This document shows positions 23,914 to 31,546 of a DNA stretch of 47,906 bases, one piece after another; the stretch's first letter is position 1; the number at the start of each line of letters is the position of its first letter. The stretch comes from Pseudomonas salomonii (GTDB lineage: Bacteria > Pseudomonadota > Gammaproteobacteria > Pseudomonadales > Pseudomonadaceae), in contig NZ_FNOX01000012.1 in the NCBI RefSeq assembly GCF_900107155.1, positions 106,010 through 153,915 of the forward strand. The letters are read 5' to 3'. The position numbers and the translations under genes are program-made. The notes below the pieces were generated by a model. That model ran no database searches. It saw only the letters and a list, made by a program, of their open reading frames with translations, and was not told the origin of the DNA.

Positions 23914-24089
23914 CAAAAGTCCTGAGATTCAAAAAATGCGTAACATTATCCGGCCCATATTCACGAATTAGCCAGTTGTTCCCCATCGGTTCGAAGTCAA
24001 ACGCCTTAGACCTGAATGCCACACCGCGCCTCAACCGCGTGCGCTCAGACAGCGCGTAATGGATGTCGCTGCAACCCATGCAACGCCGT

Positions 24090-24545
24090 TCAAGCAAACG
24101 CGGCCAGCATAAACGCCTCCAAGCCTTTCTCCTCCAGAATCTCGATGGAGAAATGCCCAAAACGCTTGGGCAACCAAATGATGCGCGTGCCGGACGGCGA
24201 CTGCAGATCCGCCAGGCTCAAGGGCCGGCCGTTTTCATCCTGCGGCTGCACACCCTCGGCCATCAACTCGGCATAGGCCACCTCAATATCCGGCGTGGTG
24301 TAGCAATGCCGATAAATCATGCCCTCACCGTGCGCGTCCAACAGCTCGCGCAAGTTGCCCGCCAACGGCTGCACCAGCATAAAACGCTCCTGGCCCATCA
24401 GCACCACCGCATACCGCACATGAAAGCCGCCGCGATTCCAGACTTGAGTGGTTGAGATTTTGGCCTTGAAAATTTTGGCGTAATAAGCGCAGGTTTCTTC
24501 AAGGTTCTCGACCAGTACGTCGACGTGGCTGAACTTCAGCTCCAT
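24090..24545 (-). CDS. VOC-family (glyoxalase/bleomycin-resistance fold) protein
   Basis: The 151-residue protein shows the vicinal-oxygen-chelate fold with two beta-alpha-beta modules: MELKFSHVDVLVENLEETCAYYAKIF at the start and YRHCYTTPDIEVAYAELMAEGV near residue 77, ending with TRIIWLPKRFGHFSIEILEE. Possible metal ligands are His-7, His-80 and the Glu in FSIEIL. Members include glyoxalases, dioxygenases and antibiotic-binding proteins; the substrate cannot be predicted. It is divergent from the BPL_N-like gene. Confidence 0.85.
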   Translation of the reverse strand: MELKFSHVDVLVENLEETCAYYAKIFKAKISTTQVWNRGGFHVRYAVVLMGQERFMLVQPLAGNLRELLDAHGEGMIYRHCYTTPDIEVAYAELMAEGVQPQDENGRPLSLADLQSPSGTRIIWLPKRFGHFSIEILEEKGLEAFMLAAFA

Positions 24546-24671
24546 TACAGGCCCTCTTGGCGAATGTGGTTTCAGGCGACAGTAGCTGATTTACAACTGT
24601 TAACGAATTCAAAGTCGCGTTCGATATAGGCTTTGAACAACCCGACTCCCCTGTTCGCTGAGCCCACCACC

Positions 24672-25412
24672 ATGAAACTGCCCGCCATCGCTGCCGCATT
24701 TTTTGCACTCGCCACCTTGCAATCACCCTGGGCACAGGCCGCAACGCCCATCACCCACGTCGCCATCTACCGTGGCCCGGCGGGCTGTGATGACTGTTCC
24801 GAGAACGTCAAAAACGCCTTGCTGCGGCTCAGCCCCAACTACCAGATCGACTTTGTAGGCGCGGACGAAGCCATCGACATCACCCCGCAAAACCTCGCGC
24901 GTTATGACCTCTATGTTCAGCCGGGCGGCGGGCAGGACATACCCGCTGCGCTCGACAGCTTCGGTGATGCACGCGTGGACGCCATTCGCGACTACGTGGC
25001 CAAGGGCGGGCGCTACCTGGGGTTATGCATGGGCGCTTATCTTGCCGATAACAGCAACTTCGGGTTGATACCCCAGGACCTCGACTCCGAAGCCGGGCGA
25101 CCGGGCTTTGAAGTGCGCGGGATTGAAGACGCGGCGGTGCGGGTGGTGTGGGATGGCAAGCCGGACAATGTGTTCTATCAGGATGGGCCGTATTTTCCCA
25201 AGGCTGATGGGCACGCGCCGTATACGGTGATTGCGACTTATCGCAATGGCGATGTGGCGGCGGCGCAGTATCGGTATGAGAAGGGGGTGGTGGTGTTGAG
25301 TGGGCCGCATCCGGAAGCGGGGAAGGAGTGGTTTGAGAATGCGGGGATTGCGGTGAGTGAGATGCCGCGGGGGGAGTTGTTTGGGGTGTTGGTGGAGAAG
25401 ACTGAACGATAA
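24672..25412 (+). CDS. secreted BPL_N-domain (glutamine-amidotransferase-like) protein
   Basis: The 246-residue protein has a signal peptide (MKLPAIAAAFFALATLQSPWAQAA) and then a biotin-protein-ligase N-terminal-like, class I glutamine-amidotransferase fold. The nucleophile-elbow motif is GRYLGLCMGAYLAD (Cys near residue 120), with an earlier YDLYVQPGGGQDIP and a late His in LSGPHPEAG. Such exported BPL_N proteins are common but uncharacterised; the Cys-His pair suggests a hydrolase or amidase in the periplasm. ATG 24672 is chosen because it starts the signal peptide; an upstream in-frame codon at 24633 would disrupt it. Confidence 0.8.
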   Translation: MKLPAIAAAFFALATLQSPWAQAATPITHVAIYRGPAGCDDCSENVKNALLRLSPNYQIDFVGADEAIDITPQNLARYDLYVQPGGGQDIPAALDSFGDARVDAIRDYVAKGGRYLGLCMGAYLADNSNFGLIPQDLDSEAGRPGFEVRGIEDAAVRVVWDGKPDNVFYQDGPYFPKADGHAPYTVIATYRNGDVAAAQYRYEKGVVVLSGPHPEAGKEWFENAGIAVSEMPRGELFGVLVEKTER

Positions 25413-25552
25413 GAACCGGCTGGTGAGGCCAGCCTTAAACTTTTTCGGCAAACGGTGATTAGGGCGGGCGCTGACATATCCCTCGCTCGATGCCTAGAAG
25501 GAAGAAGGCGAAGGGTTGGTGAAGTCTGTAATTGTTCTATTAGTAAATGGCA

Positions 25553-26500
25553 TTATTTTTTCATCCGGCCACGCATGATCTCTGATATTGCAAAACTGCC
25601 ATATTTGGCGCGCATTCTAGATACGAACAGAGGTTCCGCATCTTTAGCGAATCCAAGCAGCCCTTGAAGTATGGGGACGTCTTTCTCATCTAGCTTTTGT
25701 AGAAGGTAATGGTGGATCATTACGCTGATCAAACGTTTTTTTTCACGACCTAGCGATATTGATCCGTCATTAGAAAGCACGAGCCCAGTTATTCGCCGTT
25801 GATGCTTTCGTGAAAGGTGTATTGTTTTCTTTTCATTAAGCACCAAGGATGGATGTTTTATATCTTTTAATGTCTGTTTTAAAAAGCTCTCAATCGAAGC
25901 TGTAACTCCTTTTTCATTGCTTGAAAAAGTCATATCGTCTGCATATCGTGTATAAACTATGTTTCTTTCATTGCACCATGTTTGAATGGCTATGTCGAAA
26001 TAGTATAGTATCGAATTCGAAAGTACGGGTGAGCTAGGTGCTCCTATGCTTAAGCATAGGTTGCCAGTCAGAGTGTTTCTAATGCAGCAGACACGGGCGA
26101 TATCTGAAATGCTATTTTCGGAAATTTTCCCGACAAATACATATCTGAGATGTGCGGCGATGTCTCTTTCGGTGATTGAGCCAAAAAAATTTCTAAAGTC
26201 AAATTTAGAGATAAATTGATTTTGGCGATGCTGTTGGGCATTTTTTTTGATACTTGAACCGATTTTATAGGCAACAGCACATTCGTGCACGGGTAAATAG
26301 CAAAACAAATTTTCCATCAGAAGGCGCTGTATTACTTTCGTCTCTCTTGCAGGTTGAGCTATTGAGCGGCTGCCTCCATCCTTTTTGAGGATTTCGTACT
26401 TTTTATATGTGTGTGGGGCTCGAATTATTAGCCTCGCAACATCATGAGACGGTATGGCCAAAGTTTCTGAGACGTGCTTTCGGAAATCGTAGACGTCCAT
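25553..26500 (-). CDS. retron reverse transcriptase (Ec86/St85-like)
   Basis: The 315-residue RNA-directed DNA polymerase has the catalytic YTRYADDMTF motif near residue 187. Retron-specific hallmarks are present: the NAxxH motif (KNAQQHRQ near 88) and the VTG-type motif near 240, here ITG in RRITGLVLSN. Other RT blocks seen are ISKFDFRNFF (near 97) and LSIGAPSSPVLSN (near 150). It would reverse-transcribe the msd part of the RNA encoded upstream, priming from a 2'-OH of a guanosine in the msr. The ATG overlaps the last base of the effector stop (TAATG). The gene is markedly AT-richer than its surroundings, consistent with transfer. Confidence 0.93.
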   Translation of the reverse strand: MDVYDFRKHVSETLAIPSHDVARLIIRAPHTYKKYEILKKDGGSRSIAQPARETKVIQRLLMENLFCYLPVHECAVAYKIGSSIKKNAQQHRQNQFISKFDFRNFFGSITERDIAAHLRYVFVGKISENSISDIARVCCIRNTLTGNLCLSIGAPSSPVLSNSILYYFDIAIQTWCNERNIVYTRYADDMTFSSNEKGVTASIESFLKQTLKDIKHPSLVLNEKKTIHLSRKHQRRITGLVLSNDGSISLGREKKRLISVMIHHYLLQKLDEKDVPILQGLLGFAKDAEPLFVSRMRAKYGSFAISEIMRGRMKK

Positions 26501-27444
26501 TAATGTCCACCTAGTTTGGCTTTATGGATGGCTCTATTTCGATTGCGCTCGCTGTTGGTTTCTTTGTAGTACTCTAGGCATTCTATTCTAGAGCGCAAAA
26601 AGTCTACTGAACCATCAGTTTTTGTAGCTAGTCGCAATCTATGAAAGGTATCATCTCTGGATGCATAGAAAATCGAATCGCTATAACTGATTTTTTCTAT
26701 TAGTCCAAATTGTTCTAGTAGGAAAAGTCTTCTGCGCAATGCGTCTCGGTGAACTTCTCTGCCGAAATTTTTTAGCGAGTCAAGTAGTTCGCTTTCTTTT
26801 AGTGCGACGAATATTTTTATTAATTCGTAGATTAATGTCATCAAGTGTACGTCGTTTTGAATATTAAATGTTTGAGTTTTTTTTAATGCTTCAAGTTCAA
26901 TTTGGATGTCTTCGACGACGTCGTTTACCATGTCGAGTGAGATTTCAAGCGGGTATTTTATTTGCCAAGGGTAGATTTTTACACTTGTTTCGTGTTCTTC
27001 TTTTATGTATCTTAGTATTCCGAGATTAATAAAAGACTTATCTTGAGATAGTTCCTCTGCGACAATAACTATGAGCTTCTTTCTTAAGTCGGGAAGTTGA
27101 GAGAATGCGCCTAACTCGGCGATGGATCCTTCACTTTCTACTACTATGGCAACGAGTGAGCAAATACTAGCTAAGTCAGACTCGAAATCCATTAAGTTTC
27201 TAAAAACACCATCATCTTGCCAAGACTTGATTTCCTCAGGTCTAAAAACGTATGGAGGGTTCGCGAGATTTATCACCCGACGTGTAATGGCGTCGCGTAG
27301 AGACTTGACAGGTGGGTCCTGTGCATCTGGGTGAGGCTTCTCTGGCACGAAGCCGCCGCATAGAAGCACAATTGGCTTCCGCGAGTAAAAAATCTTACTG
27401 CTTTCAAGATTGATGTCAGCAAGAATTTTTTGTCGCGGATCCAT
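26500..27444 (-). CDS. retron effector, nucleoside-deoxyribosyltransferase-like with winged helix
   Basis: The 314-residue protein (from ATG 27444, MDPRQKILAD) has an N-terminal nucleoside-deoxyribosyltransferase-like domain: IVLLCGGFVPEK near residue 24 and LVAIVVESEGSIAELGAFS near 95, whose Glu residues match the active-site region. The C-terminal third (HRDALRRRLFLLEQFGLIEKI) is a winged-helix-like domain. This is the architecture of the retron Ec86/St85 effector, which depletes nucleotides or modifies DNA and kills the infected cell when phage disturb the RT-msDNA complex. It lies between the ncRNA and the RT, the Ec86 order. An in-frame extension to 27549 would run through the msd and is rejected. 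No strong ribosome-binding site is seen. Confidence 0.9.
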   Translation of the reverse strand: MDPRQKILADINLESSKIFYSRKPIVLLCGGFVPEKPHPDAQDPPVKSLRDAITRRVINLANPPYVFRPEEIKSWQDDGVFRNLMDFESDLASICSLVAIVVESEGSIAELGAFSQLPDLRKKLIVIVAEELSQDKSFINLGILRYIKEEHETSVKIYPWQIKYPLEISLDMVNDVVEDIQIELEALKKTQTFNIQNDVHLMTLIYELIKIFVALKESELLDSLKNFGREVHRDALRRRLFLLEQFGLIEKISYSDSIFYASRDDTFHRLRLATKTDGSVDFLRSRIECLEYYKETNSERNRNRAIHKAKLGGH

Positions 27445-27455
27445 GCGAAAGGAGT

Positions 27456-27629
27456 GCTCTTTACCAAGAATCAGCCGCAGACAAGATCTGCGGACCGGAG
27501 GGAGCTTGCGAGTGTAGGTCCGCAGATCTTGTCTGCGGAATAAAACCAAGCAATGATTTTGAGTCTGGCGAAACGCCCGACTAAGCCTTAAGACAGCACA
27601 CGCTATCTAGCTTTGAACGCGTAAAGAAC
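27456..27629 (-). ncRNA. retron msr-msd RNA
   Basis: On the minus strand, a1 GTTCTTTAC (27629-27621) can pair with a2 GTAAAGAGC (27464-27456). The base after a1 is G (27620) in a GCG context, like the branching guanosine of Ec86. The msr part contains a small GCTA/TAGC hairpin and a hairpin with a GTTTC-type loop (AGTCGGGCGTTTCGCCAGACT region, 27582-27562, one mismatch), resembling the Ec86 msr. The msd is a perfect 22-bp stem (27538-27517 with 27496-27475) and a 20-base loop. Exact ends and the branch base are inferred; sequencing of the msDNA would settle them. Confidence 0.85.
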
Positions 27630-27635
27630 GGTGAC

Positions 27636-27664
27636 TTTTTATACTGAAATTCAATATTCGTCAA
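27636..27664 (-). promoter_or_regulatory. candidate promoter of the retron operon
   Basis: On the minus strand TTGACG (27664-27659) is followed by TATAAA (27643-27638; 15-base spacer) or, with a 17-base spacer, TAAAAA (27641-27636). Initiation would fall just before the a1 segment of the msr, as expected for retrons. Confidence 0.55.
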
Positions 27665-27829
27665 GGACGACTGGGGCTTTCGTTTTTCACGGTTTTTCAG
27701 CCTCTTGAGCCGTCTGCAGTTGTTTGACGGTACCGAAACCGAGATCTTACGAAAGCTGCCCTTTTCTTCGTGAGCCGGTCTACCATACTCGACAGTTACT
27801 AGTGACCTTTCCTTATCAGGCAGCTCTCA

Positions 27830-28063
27830 ATGTCCATCGACCAAATCTCCCTCCCAAAAGGCGTCGGCCCTCACGCCATCAAGCTCCTTGACGCTATCAC
27901 CGGCGCTTCCACCCACGAAGAACTCAACCGCGCTGGCGGTAAAGCCGAAGGGTTTGTCCTGGGCCTGGAATCCACCAAAGCCATCAAAAGCCAGATCGCC
28001 GAATCCTTGTATGTGGCTTACGACGATGCGGCGAGTAACCGCGCGGCTGAGTTGAAGGGTTAG
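27830..28063 (+). CDS. conserved small hypothetical protein
   Basis: A 77-residue soluble protein with normal Pseudomonas codon use, MSIDQISLPKGVGPHAIKLLDA at the start and a helical remainder (ELNRAGGKAEGFVLGLEST, AESLYVAYDDAASNRAAEL). No signal, membrane segment or recognised domain; I do not know its function. It lies directly upstream of, and divergent from, the retron, but its base composition is like the core chromosome, so it probably marks the edge of the island. A strong hairpin follows 66 bases after its stop. Confidence 0.6.
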   Translation: MSIDQISLPKGVGPHAIKLLDAITGASTHEELNRAGGKAEGFVLGLESTKAIKSQIAESLYVAYDDAASNRAAELKG

Positions 28064-28129
28064 GAACCCGGCAATGCCGGATGCTGTGCGCGCAGGGCAG
28101 TATGTCGATCACTACCCAGGCGCCAATTG

Positions 28130-28155
28130 AGGCAGCGCCATCAGCGGCGCTGCCT
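28130..28155. terminator. bidirectional hairpin between convergent small genes
   Basis: Ten-base-pair stem AGGCAGCGCC (28130-28139) and GGCGCTGCCT (28146-28155) with a six-base loop, between the 77-residue gene and the convergent DUF6124 gene. There is no clear T run. Confidence 0.55.
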
Positions 28156-28166
28156 AGGGCTGTTTA

Positions 28167-28406
28167 TCAGCCAGGGCAAGGCGCTTCACGGTCGAGCAAT
28201 TTGGCCGTGAGCAGCACGCCCAGTTCGCTTAGTTGGTGGATGGCGAGGGCAATGTCGCGGTGTTTGCCGCACAGGTCTTCGGACAGGTCGAGCAGCAGTG
28301 TGCTGACGCTGGTGAAGGTTTCGTAGCTGTTGGTGATGAGGGTTTCGGTGTTGGCGTCGGGGACGACGGTGAAGAGGGTGGTTGAGTCTGTTGTGTCATT
28401 AGCCAT
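28167..28406 (-). CDS. DUF6124/DUF3077-like small protein
   Basis: The 79-residue protein fits the Pseudomonas-specific family of small paralogous proteins called DUF6124 (formerly DUF3077): a LFTVVPDANTETLI start, then a helical body with CGKHRDIALAIHQLSELGVLLTAKLLD. The function is unknown. Paralogs are common within single fluorescens-group genomes. AAGGAA is seven bases before the ATG. A large imperfect inverted repeat and further repeated CTACTAAAC motifs lie upstream (28440-28608), which may control it. Confidence 0.7.
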   Translation of the reverse strand: MANDTTDSTTLFTVVPDANTETLITNSYETFTSVSTLLLDLSEDLCGKHRDIALAIHQLSELGVLLTAKLLDREAPCPG

Positions 28407-28439
28407 TGTTAAGTTCCTTGCTTGGGCTACGACCCCATC

Positions 28440-28608
28440 GCTACTAAACGAAAAGGCGGCAGCTGTACGCAGGTTAGTAGACCGGTGGAACCTAACAAAA
28501 CCGGCGCGCCCGAGGACGCCCTACGCACAGCCACCATCAAGCACAGACAGGAACGTCTGATGGATGAAGCTTGTGCACTTGTTAGGTTAAACCGTGGGCT
28601 ACTAAACC
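28440..28608. repeat. large imperfect inverted repeat upstream of the DUF6124 gene
   Basis: Arms GTTAGTAGACCGGTGGAACC plus TAACAA (28473-28498) and TTGTTAGGTTAAACC plus GTGGGCTACTAAAC (28579-28607) are imperfect reverse complements, enclosing about 80 bases. GCTACTAAAC occurs at 28440-28449 and again at 28598-28607 as a direct repeat. The rest of the 329-base gap (28407-28735) shows no gene to me. As RNA from the minus strand it would form a long hairpin in the 5' leader of the DUF6124 mRNA. Confidence 0.55.
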
Positions 28609-28735
28609 CGATCACTGAACATTCAGCGACCGAGCCACCTTAGAGACGGCCACCTCAGCACACAAGCCGGCGGATTCTGACGCACGCGTAGGCAATGGAG
28701 CAAGGTGGTGCAGGGCATTACAGCCTTTGTACGGG

Positions 28736-29341
28736 TCAGTAGGCCTGGTTCACCCCAACCCCACGCATGATTGAAAACCGTGGGTCGATCAGCTTCAGCG
28801 TTTGCTCACCCTTCAAGCGGCCCACCACCACGGTGTAGGTCTTGGGCACTTCGGAGAGGTTTTCCGGGTTACGGGCCAGTTTTTCAATCGCCGGGGTGTT
28901 GGCCCAGTCGGCGATGGTTTTCTGGCGGATGTCCACGGTCACTACCCAGGATTTATCCACGGCGGCGCCCATCGGGTTGGCGTTGGCGGCGATGTTCTGG
29001 ATCTTGGCGATTTCATAGCCCTGGGCGTAGCAGAACCCGGACTCTTGCTGCACGTAGGCGGCGCGGCCGTTGTCGGTAAGGCTGTAGGTGTTGTCGCTTT
29101 TGGCCAGCAGGCCGGCGTCGGTCAGGGCGTCGAAGGCGGGCTGGTTGGCGCCGGAGGTGCCGCTCATGACGCTGTCACTCAGGGTCACCGGGAAGCGGTT
29201 GAACATCGCCGCCCTGACGCAGGACGGACCTTCGAGCTTGGGTTGCAGCGCGGCTTGAATATCGGCGTCCGACGGGCTGTCGCTGCAGGCGGTGAGCAGC
29301 AGGGCGCTGGCGGTGATGAGGGCTATTTCTCTGATTCGCAT
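28736..29341 (-). CDS. hypothetical lipoprotein
   Basis: The 201-residue protein starts MRIREIALITASALLLTAC, a lipoprotein signal with lipobox LTAC (Cys-19). The mature part has internal segments such as GPSCVRAAMFNRFPVTLSD, TYSLTDNGRAAYVQ and SWVVTVDIRQKTIADWAN. I recognise no domain with confidence; function unknown. ATG 29341 is chosen because it gives the intact signal peptide; a longer in-frame extension upstream is not credible. It is divergent from the nucleotidyltransferase-like gene. Confidence 0.75.
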   Translation of the reverse strand: MRIREIALITASALLLTACSDSPSDADIQAALQPKLEGPSCVRAAMFNRFPVTLSDSVMSGTSGANQPAFDALTDAGLLAKSDNTYSLTDNGRAAYVQQESGFCYAQGYEIAKIQNIAANANPMGAAVDKSWVVTVDIRQKTIADWANTPAIEKLARNPENLSEVPKTYTVVVGRLKGEQTLKLIDPRFSIMRGVGVNQAY

Positions 29342-29468
29342 CGTTTTATCCTTGACGATGGGGGGCGGGCGGGCAAAGTGTATAGAAACATTGCTGTCAC
29401 GAAACCCTCCCCGCCGTCGTGTAGGGTCGGTGGCTTGAACCGCGCTGAATACACAAGGAATGCCCACC

Positions 29469-30038
29469 ATGACATTGACCGTCAAAACCCTGCTCGACCT
29501 GGCCATGGCCAACCCCATCAACGCCGAAATCACCGCACGCCTGCCCGACCTTGGTGTGGCGCAGTGCATGCTCACGGCGGGCTGCCTGTTCCAGGCCGTT
29601 TGGAACCATCAGTCAAACTTGCCTGCGGCGCATAACGTAAAGGACTACGACGTCTTTTACTTCGACACGGACTTGTCCTACGAAGCTGAGGACAAAGTGA
29701 TCCGCGCCGCCGCACGGTTGTTTGAGGATTTGGGCGTTAACGTCGAGGTCAAGAACCAGGCGCGGGTGCACCTTTGGTACGGCGAGCGCTTTGGTCGGCC
29801 TTACCCGCAGCTGCACTCGGCTAAACAGGGCGTGGACCGTTACCTGGTGGCCGGCACCTGCATCGGGCTGGAGATCGACACCGGCGAAGTGTATGCGCCC
29901 TATGGGTTAGCGGATGTGGAGCAGGGCGTGTTGCGCATTAACCCGCTGCACCGCGAGCCTGAGTTGTTCGCCGCCAAAGCCAGGAGTTATCAGGCGCGCT
30001 GGCCTTGGCTCACGATCGTTTCGCCGGATGATTTGTGA
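29469..30038 (+). CDS. nucleotidyltransferase-fold family protein (DUF925-like)
   Basis: The 189-residue protein matches the PF06042-type family of predicted nucleotidyltransferases. Seen are AGCLFQAVWNHQSNLP near residue 37, KDYDVFYFDTDLSYEAED near 59 carrying the DxD-like acidic motif, VEVKNQARVHLWYGERFG near 92 and VAGTCIGLEID near 129. The family is uncharacterised; the acidic motif suggests metal-dependent nucleotidyl transfer. ATG 29469 lies nine bases after AAGGA; the earlier ATG 29460 overlaps that site and is rejected. Confidence 0.8.
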   Translation: MTLTVKTLLDLAMANPINAEITARLPDLGVAQCMLTAGCLFQAVWNHQSNLPAAHNVKDYDVFYFDTDLSYEAEDKVIRAAARLFEDLGVNVEVKNQARVHLWYGERFGRPYPQLHSAKQGVDRYLVAGTCIGLEIDTGEVYAPYGLADVEQGVLRINPLHREPELFAAKARSYQARWPWLTIVSPDDL

Positions 30039-30096
30039 ACTTTTACCGGTTGCCCATACGTCCTATCTTCAAATGAACCCTGAGAGTGGATAGCTC

Positions 30097-30537
30097 ATGA
30101 TCTTTCTGATTTTCCTCATCGCCTGCGGCGCCGCCGCCAGTACCGGCATCATTTTCAAGCCCGGCCAGTGGTACGAAACCCTGGTCAAACCCAGCTTCAC
30201 CCCGCCCAATTGGTTGTTTCCGGTGGCCTGGACGGTCATCTACCTGCTGCTCGCGTGGGCGGGCTATCGCCTGACGATGATGCCCGGCAGCCAATTGGCC
30301 CTGGGCCTGTGGGCGGCGCAGATTGCGCTGAACACGCTGTGGACGCCGGTATTTTTTGGGGCTCACAACCTCTTGGCCGGGATGGTGGTGATCGTGCTGC
30401 TGTGGCTGGTGGTGGCGGCGTTGGTGGTGATGGCGTTGCGGCTGGACTTGATCACCGGCTTGATCCTGTTCCCTTACCTGGCGTGGCTGAGTGTGGCGGC
30501 GGCGTTGAATTTCTCGATCTTGCGTAATAACCGCTGA
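30097..30537 (+). CDS. TspO/MBR family tryptophan-rich sensory protein
   Basis: The 146-residue membrane protein has five predicted helices and the family signatures KPSFTPPNWLFPVAWTVIYLL near residue 29 and WAAQIALNTLWTPVFFG near 72. TspO proteins bind tetrapyrroles and related ligands in the membrane and affect stress responses; the role here is not known. Its stop TGA overlaps the ATG of the esterase gene (TGATG), so the two are translationally coupled. Confidence 0.92.
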   Translation: MIFLIFLIACGAAASTGIIFKPGQWYETLVKPSFTPPNWLFPVAWTVIYLLLAWAGYRLTMMPGSQLALGLWAAQIALNTLWTPVFFGAHNLLAGMVVIVLLWLVVAALVVMALRLDLITGLILFPYLAWLSVAAALNFSILRNNR

Positions 30538-31481
30538 TGGCTCACACACTTTGGCCCGCGAGCGAGGCTGAACTGGCGCAGATGCGCCGGTTCAATAAAA
30601 AGCTCGCCTGGCTGCCGCGTTTTAAAATCCGCAACCGCGTCACACCGCGTTTGATTCAGGCGCTGCTGCGAGTCAGTCAAAAGCTCAAGCAAGCGCCTGC
30701 GGCTCAAACCCGCCGAGTGGCCGGCGTGCCCGTGCGCATCCTGCGGCCCGAGGGGCAAACCCAAGGCGTGGTGCTGGATATCCACGGCGGCGGCTGGGTG
30801 ATCGGCAATGCGCAAATGGACGACGACCTCAACCTGGGCATGGTGCAGGCGTGCGGCGTGGCGGTGGTGTCGGTGGACTATCGATTGGCGGTGCACACGC
30901 CGGTTGAAGGGCTGATGGAGGACTGCCTGAATGCCGCGCGCTGGCTGCTCGGCAGTGAGGAGTTTGCCGATTTGCCGGTGTTTGTCGTGGGTGAGTCGGC
31001 CGGTGGGCATCTGGCGGCCGCAACGCTGCTGGCGCTCAAGCAATGGCCTGAATTGCTCAAGCGTGTGAGCGGTGCGGTGTTGTACTACGGCGTATATGAC
31101 TTGAGCGGCACACCGAGCGTGCGTACGGCGGGGCCCGAGACGTTGTTGCTGGACGGGCCGGGCATGGTCGACGCGCTGCGCCTGCTCACGCCGGGCTTGA
31201 GTGATGAAGAACGTCGGCAGCCGCCGTTGTCACCGTTGTATGGCGACTTTACAGGGCTGCCGCCCGCGTTGATGTTTGTGGGTGAGTTGGACCCATTGCT
31301 GGATGACACGCTACAGATGGCCGAACGCTGGGGCGCGGCCGCGCAGGTTGAGGCGCACTTGTTGCCGGAGTCGGCCCATGGGTTTATTCATTTTCCGGTG
31401 GCGATGGCGGATGGCGTACTTGCTTACAGCCGGCGGTGGATATCGGCGAGAATCCAGGCGGTGCACGCTTGTAGTGATTAG
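30537..31481 (+). CDS. alpha/beta hydrolase, hormone-sensitive-lipase type
   Basis: The 314-residue esterase has the oxyanion-hole motif DIHGGGWVIG near residue 82, nucleophile elbow VVGESAGGHLAAA near 148 (Ser), the Asp in GELDPLLDD near 248 and the His in ESAHGFIHF near 280. This is the complete HSL/family IV catalytic triad. It would hydrolyse short-chain esters in the cytoplasm. It begins within the stop codon of the TspO gene. Confidence 0.92.
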   Translation: MAHTLWPASEAELAQMRRFNKKLAWLPRFKIRNRVTPRLIQALLRVSQKLKQAPAAQTRRVAGVPVRILRPEGQTQGVVLDIHGGGWVIGNAQMDDDLNLGMVQACGVAVVSVDYRLAVHTPVEGLMEDCLNAARWLLGSEEFADLPVFVVGESAGGHLAAATLLALKQWPELLKRVSGAVLYYGVYDLSGTPSVRTAGPETLLLDGPGMVDALRLLTPGLSDEERRQPPLSPLYGDFTGLPPALMFVGELDPLLDDTLQMAERWGAAAQVEAHLLPESAHGFIHFPVAMADGVLAYSRRWISARIQAVHACSD

Positions 31482-31546
31482 CCATTCACCTGCACCCCGC
31501 GTAACCTCTGACACCCTGATTTCCAGATTCCCGCAAGGACGCACAC

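Noticed and set aside
23879..24079. 66-codon minus-strand frame (MGCSDIHYALSERTRL...) overlapping the Fis-like gene start
   Set aside because: The composition is only weakly coding-like, there is no ribosome-binding site or family, and it overlaps a better-supported gene by about 35 bases.
27475..27538. CRISPR repeat or simple terminator reading of the long inverted repeat
   Set aside because: There is a single copy, no spacers and no T run. Its position before a retron effector and RT with a1/a2 pairing identifies it as msd.
27445..27549. N-terminal extension of the retron effector to 27549
   Set aside because: The extension would translate the msd hairpin; the internal ATG at 27444 gives the family length.
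25440..27830. Prophage or transposon as the carrier of the retron
   Set aside because: No integrase, transposase, terminal inverted repeats or convincing direct repeats were seen at the edges.
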